DNA of 64,000 nt from Marinobacter fuscus (GCF_003007675.1 NZ_PXNP01000110.1:124001-188000); one strand, 5' to 3'; numbered from the stretch's first letter, positions 47,497 to 57,776 are shown. Numbers and translations are program-made. Notes: generated by a model from the sequence alone, not told the origin.

Positions 47497-48138
47497 CTAA
47501 TCGGCCTTCCGGAAGGTCAGATTATAGCGATTAGCACCGGTTAACGGATGCGCTCCGGCTTTCAATGTCAACACGCCGTGATACCGCATCCGCGCCGGGC
47601 CACCCCACACCAGCACGTCGCCATGTTCCAGCAAAACCCGCTGGGGGCGATCACTGCGGCGCAGGCCGCCCAACTGGAATACCACCGGCAGCCCCAGCGA
47701 CACCGAAACAATAGGCCAGGCAAAATCCCGTTCATCTTTGTCCTGATGCAGGCCCATTCTGGCCCCCAGTCCATAGCGGTTGATCAGGCAGGCATCCGGC
47801 TTGAACCCCGGAAACCCGGCCTCTTTCGCTGCCGCCCAGGCCAGATGGCGGAATACCTCCGGCATTTCCGGCCAGGGCACACCGGATTCGGGGTCCTGCG
47901 CCTGATAACGGTAGCCCCGGGCATCCGTAACCCAGCCCAGCGGCCCGCAGCACGTCATGGCGGCGGACATGGCATGCCCGCCCGGCGTGACCATATGGCG
48001 AAAAGGCGCTTTTTCAGCAACCCGATGAATACTCTCCATCAACGGCTCTGCACAATCCAGGGCATAACCATGCAGCAGCACCACACCTTCATCGAGCGGT
48101 TCCGGGCCCGCCGGGTTGGAAAACAGATCCTGAGTCAT
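47497..48138 (-). CDS. alkB: DNA oxidative demethylase AlkB
   Basis: Fe(II)/2-oxoglutarate dioxygenase of 213 residues that removes methyl lesions such as 1-methyladenine from DNA. The iron ligands His131 and Asp133 (LHQDKDE) and His187 (RYHGV), and the 2-oxoglutarate-binding Arg204 and Arg210 (NRYNLTFR), fall at the same positions as in E. coli AlkB. The ATG at 48138 gives the normal length; the in-frame start at 48183 is less likely. It is not beside ada; no Ada box is evident. Confidence 0.95.
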   Translation of the reverse strand: MTQDLFSNPAGPEPLDEGVVLLHGYALDCAEPLMESIHRVAEKAPFRHMVTPGGHAMSAAMTCCGPLGWVTDARGYRYQAQDPESGVPWPEMPEVFRHLAWAAAKEAGFPGFKPDACLINRYGLGARMGLHQDKDERDFAWPIVSVSLGLPVVFQLGGLRRSDRPQRVLLEHGDVLVWGGPARMRYHGVLTLKAGAHPLTGANRYNLTFRKAD

Positions 48139-48270
48139 AAGCCAATCATTCTTCTGATAAATTCCAGCCAATGTGCCCGGCAAGGTCTACACTTACCCAA
48201 TCAACACCCCTCGCCTGAACCCTGAGGCCGGGCGACCGGGTTGAAACTTCTTCTGGGCCGGAATCATTCC

Positions 48271-51072
48271 ATGCAGACCAACCGCCAAAGTGCCCGGGTT
48301 TCGCTGGCGTTTCTGATTGCCTCGGCCATTACCCTGGGTATGCTGGCCCTTGCCATTGTCTTGGTGGCACAAAGTTATCGGGGCATGGAAGAAGCCAAGG
48401 TAACCGCCGCTGCCAGCACCGCCAGGCAACTGGCCGTGAGTGTCGATGACCGCATCCGGGCCATCACCCAACCGCCATCGACCGCCCTGGCGGTACTCCG
48501 GCACGACCCACTCGTCCAACAATCCTCACTGGCCGGGCGCCTGGAACGCCTGCCGGTAATTGCCGATGTGCTGCTCAGCAGCGACATTGTCAGTGCGGTA
48601 TACGCCGGGTATGACACCGGCGATTTCTTTCTGTTCCGCAAACTTCGCTCCACAGATTCCAAACGCTTTACCGACATACCGGCGCAAAGCCGTTACCTGT
48701 TGCAAAGCCTGGAAGTGGTCAATGGCAAACGGCACGGGGTCTGGCGGTTCTACGATGCGGATTTAAAGCTGCTGGAACATCGCCCTCTGGCATCCTACGA
48801 CTACGACCCGCGGCAACGGCCCTGGTACCGGATAGCCCGGCATAACGACAGACTGCAACTGTCATCACCCTACGTCTTTTTCACCACTCAGGAAACCGGC
48901 CTGACCCTGTCACGCCATGCTCAAGCGGCACCCGGTACCGTGCTGGGTGTGGATGTTACCGTCACCGACCTGGGTACCAAACTCGGGGAACTGAGGCAGA
49001 CCCCCGGCAGCCGGATTGCCATCGTCAGTGCCCGGGGCGAATTGCTTGCCGATACCGATCAAAATGCCCGCCCGGACCCGGTGATTGAAAAAACCTTCAA
49101 CGACGGCCCTGCTGCCGGTAGCCACCGTTTCCATCATGATGGCCGAGACTGGTACGGCATCAACGAACCCCTGCAAACTCTGGAGGATGAGCAGCTTTCC
49201 ATTGTCATTGCCATCCCCTCCGATGAACTGCTGGCAGACGTTTGGGCAGCTTTGGCACACCAGACAGCCATCGCCGTCGGTCTGGCCCTCATATTACTGC
49301 TAATGGGCTGGTTTCTCGGGCGCCAGGTGGGCAAGCCGCTGGAGCAACTCACCGACCGGGTAGGACACCTGTCCCGGTTCCGTTTCGACGTCCCGATCCG
49401 TACCGACTCCCGCATCCGCGAAGCCTCGGAACTGAGCATCGCCCTTGATGACATGGCTCGCACCATCCGCAGCTTCCAGAACATAGCCACCGTGCTTAAC
49501 CGGGGCCAGGATCTGAACCAACTGCTGCGCGACATCCTCGACCAGATCATCACCATCCTCAGTCAACAACGCGGTGCCATTTACCTGTACGACAGCCACG
49601 AGCAGGTTCTGGAGCTGGCGGTCAATCAAGATCTGAATGTGCCCAACCAGCTACCCGACATCGATCAGCAAGTCGATGACAAAGACCTTTTGCGCCAACT
49701 GCGCCGCACCATTGGCGGTCATCCGGTCTTTGCCGTGCTGCGCAACCGGAACAAAAAACTGATTGGCGCCCTGATGATCGAGATGGAACACGGCTCCCAC
49801 ACCCGGCTGAGCGAAGATCTGATCGTGTTTGTGGAAGAGGTCGCAGGCTCGGCTGCGGTCGCCATCGAAACCCGCGAGCTGATCGAAAGCCAGCAGGCCT
49901 TGCTCGACGGCATCATCCAGTTGGTGGCCAACGCCATCGACGCAAAATCTCCCTACACCGGCGGCCACTGTGAACGGGTGCCCAAGCTGGCGCAGATGCT
50001 GGCCGCAGCCGCGGAGGAAGCCACCGAAGGCGTATTTTCGGAATTCCGGATGACCGACGACGAGCGCTACGAATTCCGTCTGGCCGCCTGGCTACACGAT
50101 TGTGGCAAAATCACCAGCCCGGAATACGTGGTCGACAAAGCGGTGAAACTGGAAACTCTCTACAACCGCATTCACGAAATCCGGACCCGGTTCGAGGTGC
50201 TGCACCGGGACGCTGAAATCACCTGCCTGAATGCTCGCCTGGCGGGCGCCGACGGGCAACAGGCGGAGCAAAAGAAGTGCGCGGAGCAGGCCAGGTTGCA
50301 GGAGGAGTTTACCTTTCTGGCCACCGCCAATCTGGGCAGCGAGGCCATGTCGGAAGACGACGCCGAGCGCATTCGTGCCATTGGCGCGCAAACCTGGCAA
50401 CGCCATTTCAGCGACCGGATTGGTCTCTCGGACGACGAGCAGCAAGCGTTGGCAGGCCTGCAAGAACCTTCTTTGCCTGCCGCCGAGCCCCTGCTGGCCG
50501 ACAAACCGACCCATCTACGTTCCTGGGGCGACCGGATTCCGCCGGTGCGGGCCGACGACCCACGCAACATCTGGGGCTTCGACATGGCGCTGCCGGAATA
50601 CGCCTATAACCGGGGCGAGTTACACAACCTGACCATTCCCCACGGCACCCTGACTGACGAAGAACGATTCCGTATCAACGAGCACATTGTGCAAACCATC
50701 TGCATGCTCGATGCCCTGCCCCTGCCCGATCGCTTGGCCCGGGTACCACGCCTTGCGGGCACTCACCATGAACGCATGGACGGCAAGGGCTACCCCCACG
50801 GCCTGCATGGCGAAGACATGAGCATTCCGGAACGAATTATGGCCGTAGCGGATATCTATGAAGCACTGACCGCCGTTGACCGCCCCTACAAACAGGGCAA
50901 GCCCCTGTCAGAAGCACTCGCCATCATGGACCGGATGGCGAGAACCGGGCACATCGACCAGGCTGTGTTCCAGCTGTTTGTCAGCTCTGGTATCTATCGT
51001 CGCTACGCCGAAGAACACCTGAGCCCAAGCCAGATCGACGCCGTGAATGAAAGCCTGTTCATGAAGCCGTGA
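48271..51072 (+). CDS. Cache-HAMP-GAF-HD-GYP signalling protein with an insert inside the HD-GYP domain
   Basis: Membrane signalling protein of about 933 residues. Membrane helices at about 12-35 and 335-358 flank a periplasmic Cache-type sensor; then come a HAMP segment, a GAF domain (about 410-560) and an HD-GYP phosphodiesterase-like domain. The metal motif LHDCGK is at residues 608-613 and HHERMDGKGYP at 832-842. The gap of about 220 residues between them is far longer than the roughly 60 residues usual in HD-GYP domains, so about 150 residues are inserted. It probably hydrolyses cyclic di-GMP or a related nucleotide. I use the ATG at 48271; a TTG at 48241 is possible. Confidence 0.88.
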   Translation: MQTNRQSARVSLAFLIASAITLGMLALAIVLVAQSYRGMEEAKVTAAASTARQLAVSVDDRIRAITQPPSTALAVLRHDPLVQQSSLAGRLERLPVIADVLLSSDIVSAVYAGYDTGDFFLFRKLRSTDSKRFTDIPAQSRYLLQSLEVVNGKRHGVWRFYDADLKLLEHRPLASYDYDPRQRPWYRIARHNDRLQLSSPYVFFTTQETGLTLSRHAQAAPGTVLGVDVTVTDLGTKLGELRQTPGSRIAIVSARGELLADTDQNARPDPVIEKTFNDGPAAGSHRFHHDGRDWYGINEPLQTLEDEQLSIVIAIPSDELLADVWAALAHQTAIAVGLALILLLMGWFLGRQVGKPLEQLTDRVGHLSRFRFDVPIRTDSRIREASELSIALDDMARTIRSFQNIATVLNRGQDLNQLLRDILDQIITILSQQRGAIYLYDSHEQVLELAVNQDLNVPNQLPDIDQQVDDKDLLRQLRRTIGGHPVFAVLRNRNKKLIGALMIEMEHGSHTRLSEDLIVFVEEVAGSAAVAIETRELIESQQALLDGIIQLVANAIDAKSPYTGGHCERVPKLAQMLAAAAEEATEGVFSEFRMTDDERYEFRLAAWLHDCGKITSPEYVVDKAVKLETLYNRIHEIRTRFEVLHRDAEITCLNARLAGADGQQAEQKKCAEQARLQEEFTFLATANLGSEAMSEDDAERIRAIGAQTWQRHFSDRIGLSDDEQQALAGLQEPSLPAAEPLLADKPTHLRSWGDRIPPVRADDPRNIWGFDMALPEYAYNRGELHNLTIPHGTLTDEERFRINEHIVQTICMLDALPLPDRLARVPRLAGTHHERMDGKGYPHGLHGEDMSIPERIMAVADIYEALTAVDRPYKQGKPLSEALAIMDRMARTGHIDQAVFQLFVSSGIYRRYAEEHLSPSQIDAVNESLFMKP

Positions 51073-51122
51073 CCAAAAACACGTATATTCTCAGGACTGT
51101 TATCCCAATCAAGGAAAAATGA

Positions 51123-51905
51123 ATGCTGTTTGCAATCATCGTGGGTGGCCTGATCGGCTACAGCTTTGGCAAGTTCCCCGGATTTTTGATCGGCGCGGCT
51201 CTCGGTGCGTTTCTGATACACCGCTTGCGAACCCGGTTGATCGGCAAACTTCAGGGGCTGCAATCGGACTTTATTGAATCCGCCTTCGCCGTGATGGGCG
51301 CGCTGTGCAAAGCCGATGGCGTGGTTTCCCGGGACGAGATCCAGATGGCTGAAGCCATGTTTGTGCGCTTCCGCCTGAACGACGCCCAGAAGGAAGTGGC
51401 CAAAACCGCCTTCAACCGGGGCAAAGCTGCCGGTTTTGATCTGGACGGCGAACTGCGCCGCTTTCTCAGGGCCTCTGGTCGCCAGCCCGTGCTGCTGCAA
51501 ATGTTCCTGCAGTTACAGGTATCCGCCGTGGCCGCCGATGGCCAGGTACACCCGGCCGAGCATGAGATGCTGGTACGCATCGCCCGGGGGCTGGGCCTGC
51601 CCGAGAGCCAAGTGGATCAACTGGAGGCCATGCTGCGGGGTGCGCACGCTGGTCAGGCCGGTGGCGCCAACAACTATTCGTCTGGCCAACAGATTGACGA
51701 TGCCTACAAGGTGCTGGGGGTTTCCCCGTCAGCCACAGACGCCGAGATCAAGCGGGCTTATCGGAAACTGATGAGCGAAAATCATCCGGATAAACTGGCC
51801 GGTCGTGGCCTGCCGGAAAGCATGCGGGAAATGGCGGAAGAGCGCACCCGGGAAATCAGCCACGCCTACGACGTCGTCAAAGAGGCCCGAAAAAAGGCCT
51901 CCTGA
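51123..51905 (+). CDS. djlA: Co-chaperone DjlA
   Basis: Membrane-anchored DnaK co-chaperone of 260 residues. An N-terminal Gly-rich membrane segment (about 3-30, [20 protein letters not shown]) is followed by a TerB-like helical domain (about 50-165; [17 protein letters not shown]) and a C-terminal J domain with the HPD motif in [14 protein letters not shown]. This order is diagnostic of DjlA. The ATG at 51123 follows the HD-GYP gene by 50 bases. Confidence 0.95.
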   Translation: MLFAIIVGGLIGYSFGKFPGFLIGAALGAFLIHRLRTRLIGKLQGLQSDFIESAFAVMGALCKADGVVSRDEIQMAEAMFVRFRLNDAQKEVAKTAFNRGKAAGFDLDGELRRFLRASGRQPVLLQMFLQLQVSAVAADGQVHPAEHEMLVRIARGLGLPESQVDQLEAMLRGAHAGQAGGANNYSSGQQIDDAYKVLGVSPSATDAEIKRAYRKLMSENHPDKLAGRGLPESMREMAEERTREISHAYDVVKEARKKAS

Positions 51906-51912
51906 AACTACT

Positions 51913-52521
51913 TCACAGCCACCTGGGCACGGCCGTCTGATAGGCCTGATACTGGTCTCCAAACTGCCGTGCCAGCGCCACTTCTTCCTGCCGGGCCTGC
52001 CGCTGGATTACCCACGCCCCCATCACCAGACACACCAGAGAAAACACACTCGGTAACGCCAGAAAGAACCCCAGCTGGCCCAGCATCACCGCCATAAACG
52101 AGGGGTTGCGGCTGCGGGCAAAGGGGCCGCATGTAAGCAGGTGGCTCTGGCCACGCTGCTGGTCAATGCCCGAGCGCCACTCCTCGTGCATATAAGCCTG
52201 AAAATAGTTCACCAGGGTAAACGACACCAACAGCAGAACCACGCCGGTGAGCAATACCGGTAAACGGTATAACAACGGACAAACTCCAAGCCAGGAGTCC
52301 AGATCGATGCCAATACGCGCCAGGCACACCAGCACTATGGCTGCCCGGAACAGGTTGAAAATATGCCGGTGCCACCAGGTGGCTGAACCTGATTTGCCGT
52401 AATGAATGTGGGAAAACCCAAGCCTGTCGTACAGGCCGATGGTGCGTGCTGCAAACTGCAGCCCGATCATCAGGAAAAATATGCCCAGAAACACCCGGAT
52501 GGCGGGTTCGATTACTTCCAT
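51913..52521 (-). CDS. Isoprenylcysteine methyltransferase-like (ICMT/PEMT family) membrane protein
   Basis: Integral membrane protein of 202 residues with about five helices and the C-terminal signature GPFARSRNPSFMAVMLGQLG and EEVALARQFGDQYQAYQ. This resembles the SAM-binding core of isoprenylcysteine and phospholipid methyltransferases. The bacterial substrate is unknown. It converges on djlA with a 7-base gap and lies downstream of truC. Confidence 0.82.
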   Translation of the reverse strand: MEVIEPAIRVFLGIFFLMIGLQFAARTIGLYDRLGFSHIHYGKSGSATWWHRHIFNLFRAAIVLVCLARIGIDLDSWLGVCPLLYRLPVLLTGVVLLLVSFTLVNYFQAYMHEEWRSGIDQQRGQSHLLTCGPFARSRNPSFMAVMLGQLGFFLALPSVFSLVCLVMGAWVIQRQARQEEVALARQFGDQYQAYQTAVPRWL

Positions 52522-52590
52522 TAGTCATTCAGTTTCAGTTGGTTGGCCAACAGCTTACTGCTGCGAACCGGGCTTGAACAGTGTCCGCCA

Positions 52591-53340
52591 TCAATCCGTG
52601 GCGCAAACGCCAAGGGTGCACTCTGGTTCAACAAAGATAGACAGCACCCTGGAAAAGCTCTCCTCCGGCTCTGCCCGAAGCAACAATGGCTCTCCGGTGA
52701 CCGGGTGTGCCAGCGCCAGCTCCGTAGCCGCGAGCATCAATCTACCCGCGCCAAAACGCTCCGCAAAGTACCGGTTGTGGCGTCCCCGGCCGTGGTTGGC
52801 ATCGCCAATAATCGGATGGTTGATGTGCTTCATGTGCCTGCGCAACTGATGCTTGCGGCCGGTTTCCGGCTTCAGCTCCACCAGGCTGTAGCGACTGCTG
52901 GGGTAACGCTCGATGGCCACTGGCAACTCGGTGGTGGCCAGGCGCTGGTACGCCGAGCGAGCCTCCCGAACCGGCTGTAGCTGGCCCTTCTGGCGCCGGT
53001 CTTCCGGCTCTTCCCGCAATGGGTGGTCGATCACGCCCTGTTCAGGCGTCCAGCCACGCACCACGGCCAGATAGGTTTTCGAAACCTCACCGGCCATCAT
53101 CGCCTGGCCCAGCACGCTGGCGGTGTCCGGATCCCGGGCGAACAACAACAAACCGGAGGTAGGCCGATCCAGCCGGTGCACCGGGTACACATGCTCGCCC
53201 CCGTTCAAGGCACGGGCATACTGCAGTGCGAACTCGGTTTCGTGCTTGTCGATGGGGCTGCGGTGCATCAACAAACCTGCGGGTTTATGCACCGCCAGCA
53301 GCCAGGTATCCCGGTAAATCTCAGTCAGCGGATTCAACAC
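52591..53340 (-). CDS. truC: tRNA pseudouridine(65) synthase TruC-like
   Basis: RluA-family pseudouridine synthase of about 249 residues. The catalytic Asp lies in HRLDRPTSG, preceded by VHKPAGLLMHRS and followed by LKPETGRKHQLRRHMKHINHPI, which match TruC best among the family. The proposed GTG start at 53340 lies inside the 3' end of the RND gene and gives the N-terminus expected from E. coli TruC; an upstream extension to 53385 would overlap more. RluA-type alternatives cannot be fully excluded. Confidence 0.85.
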   Translation of the reverse strand: MLNPLTEIYRDTWLLAVHKPAGLLMHRSPIDKHETEFALQYARALNGGEHVYPVHRLDRPTSGLLLFARDPDTASVLGQAMMAGEVSKTYLAVVRGWTPEQGVIDHPLREEPEDRRQKGQLQPVREARSAYQRLATTELPVAIERYPSSRYSLVELKPETGRKHQLRRHMKHINHPIIGDANHGRGRHNRYFAERFGAGRLMLAATELALAHPVTGEPLLLRAEPEESFSRVLSIFVEPECTLGVCATD

Positions 53341-56300
53341 CCTGCCCCTGTTTTCGTTTGAATAGACTGCGGAAGAACTCGCCACTGCGATCCCCCAGCA
53401 CTAGCAGGGCCGGTGTCAGCAGCAAGGTTAACAGGGTCGCAAAGGCCAGGCCTCCGGCAATGGCACTGGATAGCTGGATCCACCACTGGGTTGATGGTGC
53501 CCCCAGCCCCAGCGAGGGTTCTAGCAGGTTTACGTTCACACTCAACACCATCGGCATCAGGCCCAGAATGGTGGTTACGGCAGTCAGCAGCACCGGCCGA
53601 AAACGCAGACAGCCGGTTTCCAGGGCGGCGTCGAAGGCAGCCTTGCCCTCCCGCTTCATCTGGTTGTAGGTATCGATCAGAATGATGTTGTTGTTCACCA
53701 CAATACCCGCCAGGGCGATGATGCCCATGCCCACCATCACGATGCCAAAGGGCTGGCCATTCACCAGCAGCCCCAACAGCACTCCGGCGGTCGACAGCAC
53801 AATGGCCGAGAGAATCAGCAGTGTCTGGTAGAGCGAGTTAAACTGGGTTACCAGAATCAGCAGCATCATGCCCACAGCCACTAGAAACGCCGAAACCAGG
53901 AAATTAGCTGCCTGCTCCTGGTCTTCGTTCTCACCACCCACCTTGACAGTGACGCCCTCCGGCGGCTCCGGCATCTGGGCCTGAAGGTTCTTCAGCAGTT
54001 CATCCATACGCCTGCCAGGCGCCACATCAGACTTGATGGTGATGGTACGCTGGCCGTCCACACGCACAATACTCCCGGTCTTGCTGCCCGGCTCCAGGGT
54101 CACAAATTCCGACAGGGGCACCTGGCCCCGGGGCGTGCTGATGGTCTGGCGATCCAGCTGATCCAGCTCGCGCCAGTTGTTCGGTACCCTCACGGCGATA
54201 TCCACTTCATCCCGCACATCCTCGGGCCGGTAGGTGGCCAGCACCAGGCCGTTGGTCACCAGTCGCACGGCACTGCCAATGCTCAATACGTCGGTGCCAA
54301 AGCGGGCAGCTGCTTCCCGGTCTACCTGCAGGCGCCATTCGATACCTGGCAGGCTTCGGTCGTCTTCGATATCCACGAAACCACCGATTGCCCGCATCTG
54401 CTGCTCAATCTGGTCAACGTAGCCATCCAGCTTGTCCGTTTCCATACTACTAACCAACAATTCGATGGGCTTGCCCTCCGCCGGGCCACCTTCCTGTTTG
54501 CGAAACTCCAACTCGATACCCGGCAGGTCGGCCGTTCGTTCGCGGAAGCCCTCCAGTATCTCGTTGGCACTGCGGCGGGTATGCCAGTCGGTAAACTGGA
54601 ACTGCAGCACGCCAATCACATCCGGCGCCATCTGGTTGCCGCTGGTAATCATCGACCGGGCATAGAGGGCTTTAACCTCCGGCATGTTCTGCAACCGGTT
54701 TTCCACCTTGCGTACGATGGCGTCCCGCTCCCATACCGACAGATCCCCCCGGGCCCGCACCTGCACCTGGGCGGAATCCGGCTCAATGCTGGGGAAGAAC
54801 ACCACGCCGTGATTGAACCGGGCGTAAGCGGCGTAGATCACCAGAATGGCGATGATGGCCCCGAGCAGCGTCAGGCCCGGGCGCGCCAGCAAGCTGCCCA
54901 GTAGCCTCCGGTAATAGGCCATAAAACGCCCCTCCACCGCATCCACATGGCGGCGACGGCCGCCACTGACACCGCCCAGCACCGGCAGAAACACCAGGGC
55001 CATGGCCAGAGACGCCACCAGGCAGATCAAGACCGTCATCGGCAGGAATTTCATGAACTCGCCCACCACACCGGGCCAGAACAACAGCGGCACAAACACT
55101 GCCAAAGTGGTCGCGGTGGACGCAATCACCGGCCATGCCATGCGCGAGGCAGCCTCTACCCAGGCGGTTTTGACCGGCTGGCCGTCGGACAAATTACGAT
55201 CCGCCAGCTCCGACACCACAATGGCGCCGTCTACCAACATACCCGCCACCAGAATCAGGCTGAACAACACCACAATGTTCAGAGTCTGCCCCATGCTCCA
55301 GATCACCAGAATGCCGGTAAGGAAAGCTCCGGGAATGGTCAGACCCACCAGCAAGGCCGAACGTGGTCCCATGGCGGCGATCACCACGATAATCACCAGC
55401 ACAATGGCGGTCAGTACGTTGTTGAGCAGATCCGAGAGGATATCCCGAACTTCGTCGGACTGATCCATGATAAAGCGAATATCCAGGCTCTCCGGCAATC
55501 GCGGGCGAGCTTCCTCAATCAGCGCCCGCACCTGCTCTATGGTTTCGATGATGTTGGCGCCGGAGCGTTTGGACACTTCCAGCACCAGCGCCGGTTCGCC
55601 GTTGATGCGGGCAAAGCCGGTGGGGTCTTTGAAGGTTCGCTGGAGCATGGCGACATCCCCGAAGGTGACCACAGTATCGCCATCTACCTTCACCGGCATC
55701 GACATCACATCTTCGATGGTTTCAATAACCCCCGGCACTTTCAGCGCCATGCGGCCATTGCCGGTATCCATAGAACCGGCGGCCACCAACTGATTGTTGC
55801 GCCGAACCAGAGACGCCAGCTGGTCGAAATCAATGCCGTAACTCTCCAGCACCTGCGGATCCACCACGATTTCCAGCAGGTCTTCCCGGTCGCCGCCGAT
55901 GGTCACTTCAAGCACTTCCGGAATGGCCTCAATGGCGTCCTGCAGGCGCCGGGCCACGGTAATCAGTTCCCGTTCCGATAACGGGCCGGATAAGCCCACC
56001 GAGAGCACCGGGAACAGGGAAATGTTGATCTCGTTTACCCGAGGCTCGTCGGCCTCGCCCGGCAATTTGCTGCGGGCGGTATCGACCTTTTCCCGAACGT
56101 CCTGCAGGGCTTTGTCCGGGTCGAACCCCGCATCGAACTCCAGCATCACCGAGGCATGGCCTTCCGCTGCGTTGCCCCGCATCTCCTTGATGCCTTCCAG
56201 CGACCGCAGTTCCTGCTCCATTGGCCGCACCAAAAGTCGCTCTGCATCTTCCGGGCTAATGCCTTCCAGCCCCATGGAAACGTAAATCATGGGAATGGTC

Positions 56301-56422
56301 ACATCCGGGTTGGACTCCTTGGGAATCACTTCGTAGGCGGCCATGCCTCCCAGCAACAGGAACAGAAACAACAGCAAGGTGGTGCGGCTGCGGTTCATAG
56401 CGGCAGAAATCAGTGCTCTCAT
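53321..56422 (-). CDS. RND efflux transporter permease (AcrB/HAE1-like)
   Basis: Inner-membrane proton-driven pump of about 1033 residues. The twelve-helix, two-porter-loop layout is evident; AGMLVDGAIVVSELADRNL contains the conserved Asp of helix 4, and the second half repeats the fold (NSLYQTLLILSAIVLSTAGV, IIALAGIVVNNNIILIDTYN). Substrates are unknown. I use the ATG at 56422, four bases after the adaptor stop. The 3' end overlaps the truC start. No outer-membrane channel gene is next to it, so a shared TolC-type channel is likely. Confidence 0.94.
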   Translation of the reverse strand: MRALISAAMNRSRTTLLLFLFLLLGGMAAYEVIPKESNPDVTIPMIYVSMGLEGISPEDAERLLVRPMEQELRSLEGIKEMRGNAAEGHASVMLEFDAGFDPDKALQDVREKVDTARSKLPGEADEPRVNEINISLFPVLSVGLSGPLSERELITVARRLQDAIEAIPEVLEVTIGGDREDLLEIVVDPQVLESYGIDFDQLASLVRRNNQLVAAGSMDTGNGRMALKVPGVIETIEDVMSMPVKVDGDTVVTFGDVAMLQRTFKDPTGFARINGEPALVLEVSKRSGANIIETIEQVRALIEEARPRLPESLDIRFIMDQSDEVRDILSDLLNNVLTAIVLVIIVVIAAMGPRSALLVGLTIPGAFLTGILVIWSMGQTLNIVVLFSLILVAGMLVDGAIVVSELADRNLSDGQPVKTAWVEAASRMAWPVIASTATTLAVFVPLLFWPGVVGEFMKFLPMTVLICLVASLAMALVFLPVLGGVSGGRRRHVDAVEGRFMAYYRRLLGSLLARPGLTLLGAIIAILVIYAAYARFNHGVVFFPSIEPDSAQVQVRARGDLSVWERDAIVRKVENRLQNMPEVKALYARSMITSGNQMAPDVIGVLQFQFTDWHTRRSANEILEGFRERTADLPGIELEFRKQEGGPAEGKPIELLVSSMETDKLDGYVDQIEQQMRAIGGFVDIEDDRSLPGIEWRLQVDREAAARFGTDVLSIGSAVRLVTNGLVLATYRPEDVRDEVDIAVRVPNNWRELDQLDRQTISTPRGQVPLSEFVTLEPGSKTGSIVRVDGQRTITIKSDVAPGRRMDELLKNLQAQMPEPPEGVTVKVGGENEDQEQAANFLVSAFLVAVGMMLLILVTQFNSLYQTLLILSAIVLSTAGVLLGLLVNGQPFGIVMVGMGIIALAGIVVNNNIILIDTYNQMKREGKAAFDAALETGCLRFRPVLLTAVTTILGLMPMVLSVNVNLLEPSLGLGAPSTQWWIQLSSAIAGGLAFATLLTLLLTPALLVLGDRSGEFFRSLFKRKQGQGVESAD

Positions 56423-56426
56423 GGCG

Positions 56427-57509
56427 TCAGCCCCGCTGATCCGAAACATCCACCGGCAGCACCTGCTCACCGCTGGCTACAAAGCCTGCGCCCCGGGTAA
56501 TCAAGCGGACTTCGTCGGGCAGGCCCGCTACCCAGGCACCTTCTGTCGACACACTCAGCAAACTGACGGATGCAAACTCCACTTTGTCCTGGCCATTAAC
56601 GAATTTCACCCCGGGGCGCCCGGTGTCATCCAGGCTCAGATAGGCAGGTGAGATAAACTGGGCTTTTTGCTCGGGCAGGCGAATGCCCAGGTTGGCCGTG
56701 CCACCGGCGGCCCGGAGCCGATCCGGGTTTTCCACCACCACTTCCACCGCAAAACTGCGGGTTTCGGGATTGGCGGCACTGGCCACAAAACTGACCACGC
56801 CAGCCAGCCGTGTGCCATCCAGCAGTTCAATGTTGACGGCCTGCCCGGGCTGCACCCGCGCCACCGATTGCTGGGGTACCTGCCCGGAGGCTTTCAAACG
56901 GTCAATCTGCACCAGCTCAAACATCGGCGAGCCCACCTGCACCAGGCTGCCGGGCTCGACGTCCCGACGGTTTACCACTCCGTCAAACGGCGCTTCCGGT
57001 TCCAGATGGGCAACCGCCAGCCGAGCCGACGCCAACTCCGCCCGGGCCGCCGCCAGTTCACTCTCCAGCCGCAAGATATCGGTTTCGGCGGTCAGGTTCC
57101 GCGCACGCAATTTGCGGGCCGCAGAAAGATCGGCTTCCAGCTTTCGGATGCTGGCCTGCCAGCGGCTGACCACCGCATCGCGGCCATCCAGCGACAGGGT
57201 GGCCAGAACCTTACCGGCTTTTACTTCCTGTCCCAGCTGAACCCCAAGCGACTCTACCGTCCCCGCCACACGGGCACTCACCTGCACCGATTGCCAGGGC
57301 TCCAGCTGGCCCTGCAGTTTCAGTTCGGGCTGATAGGTTTGCGCCGTAAGGGTGGTTACTTCTACCCGGGTCGGCGCTTTTTCTTCCGCCTCGGGAACCT
57401 CGGGCACCTCGGTGCTGGCCACCTTCACCTCACCGGTCATCATCCAGATCACCAGCACAACAACCACAAGCAGGGATAACCCCAGGGAGCTCCATTTTGC
57501 TCTTGTCAT
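56427..57509 (-). CDS. RND periplasmic adaptor (membrane fusion protein)
   Basis: Adaptor of 360 residues that joins the pump to an outer-membrane channel. An N-terminal membrane anchor (about 8-25) is followed by a lipoyl/barrel-sandwich half (VSARVAGTVESLGVQLGQEV), a coiled-coil hairpin (about 115-165) and the second lipoyl half (APFDGVVNRRDVEPGSLVQ). There is no lipobox, so it is probably anchored by its helix. It is the first gene of the pump operon and diverges from the ilvGMD leader. Confidence 0.93.
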   Translation of the reverse strand: MTRAKWSSLGLSLLVVVVLVIWMMTGEVKVASTEVPEVPEAEEKAPTRVEVTTLTAQTYQPELKLQGQLEPWQSVQVSARVAGTVESLGVQLGQEVKAGKVLATLSLDGRDAVVSRWQASIRKLEADLSAARKLRARNLTAETDILRLESELAAARAELASARLAVAHLEPEAPFDGVVNRRDVEPGSLVQVGSPMFELVQIDRLKASGQVPQQSVARVQPGQAVNIELLDGTRLAGVVSFVASAANPETRSFAVEVVVENPDRLRAAGGTANLGIRLPEQKAQFISPAYLSLDDTGRPGVKFVNGQDKVEFASVSLLSVSTEGAWVAGLPDEVRLITRGAGFVASGEQVLPVDVSDQRG

Positions 57510-57661
57510 GAACCCATCGCCGTACAGAATTTTTATTGAAAGACCGGCAATAAATCAGGCACCAGCCCGGTTCCCGGAAATAAAGCCTTGCATCCGGCAG
57601 AAAACGTGGGTTAGATTCTACACACATTGTTTGATTCTATTCAGAGCAGATTGTCGATTTC

Positions 57662-57754
57662 ATGAACCTCAACGCAGTCATCGTCCTTGTAAAGCTAGTC
57701 CTGGTGGTCGTGGTACCGTCCGGGGGCTTTTGCGTGGACAAGCAGGTGAACTAG
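57662..57754 (+). CDS. ilvL: Leader peptide of the ilvGMD attenuator
   Basis: A 30-residue open frame, ATG at 57662 to TAG at 57754, whose central part reads VIVLVKLVLVVVV: Val, Leu and Ile codons make up about half of the peptide. It lies 23 bases before the terminator hairpin and 90 bases before ilvG. Stalling of ribosomes on these codons when branched-chain aminoacyl-tRNAs are scarce would favour an alternative fold: CCGGGGG within 57718-57725, at the end of the leader, can pair with the 5' arm of the terminator. The upstream stretch 57510-57661 must hold the promoter; I see no strong consensus there. Confidence 0.9.
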   Translation: MNLNAVIVLVKLVLVVVVPSGGFCVDKQVN

Positions 57755-57776
57755 CGACAACCTGACAAAAACACCA

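Noticed and set aside
54947..55981. Open frame of 344 codons on the plus strand
   Set aside because: It is antisense to the RND permease gene and very rich in His and Gln, as expected for a shadow of membrane-protein codons.
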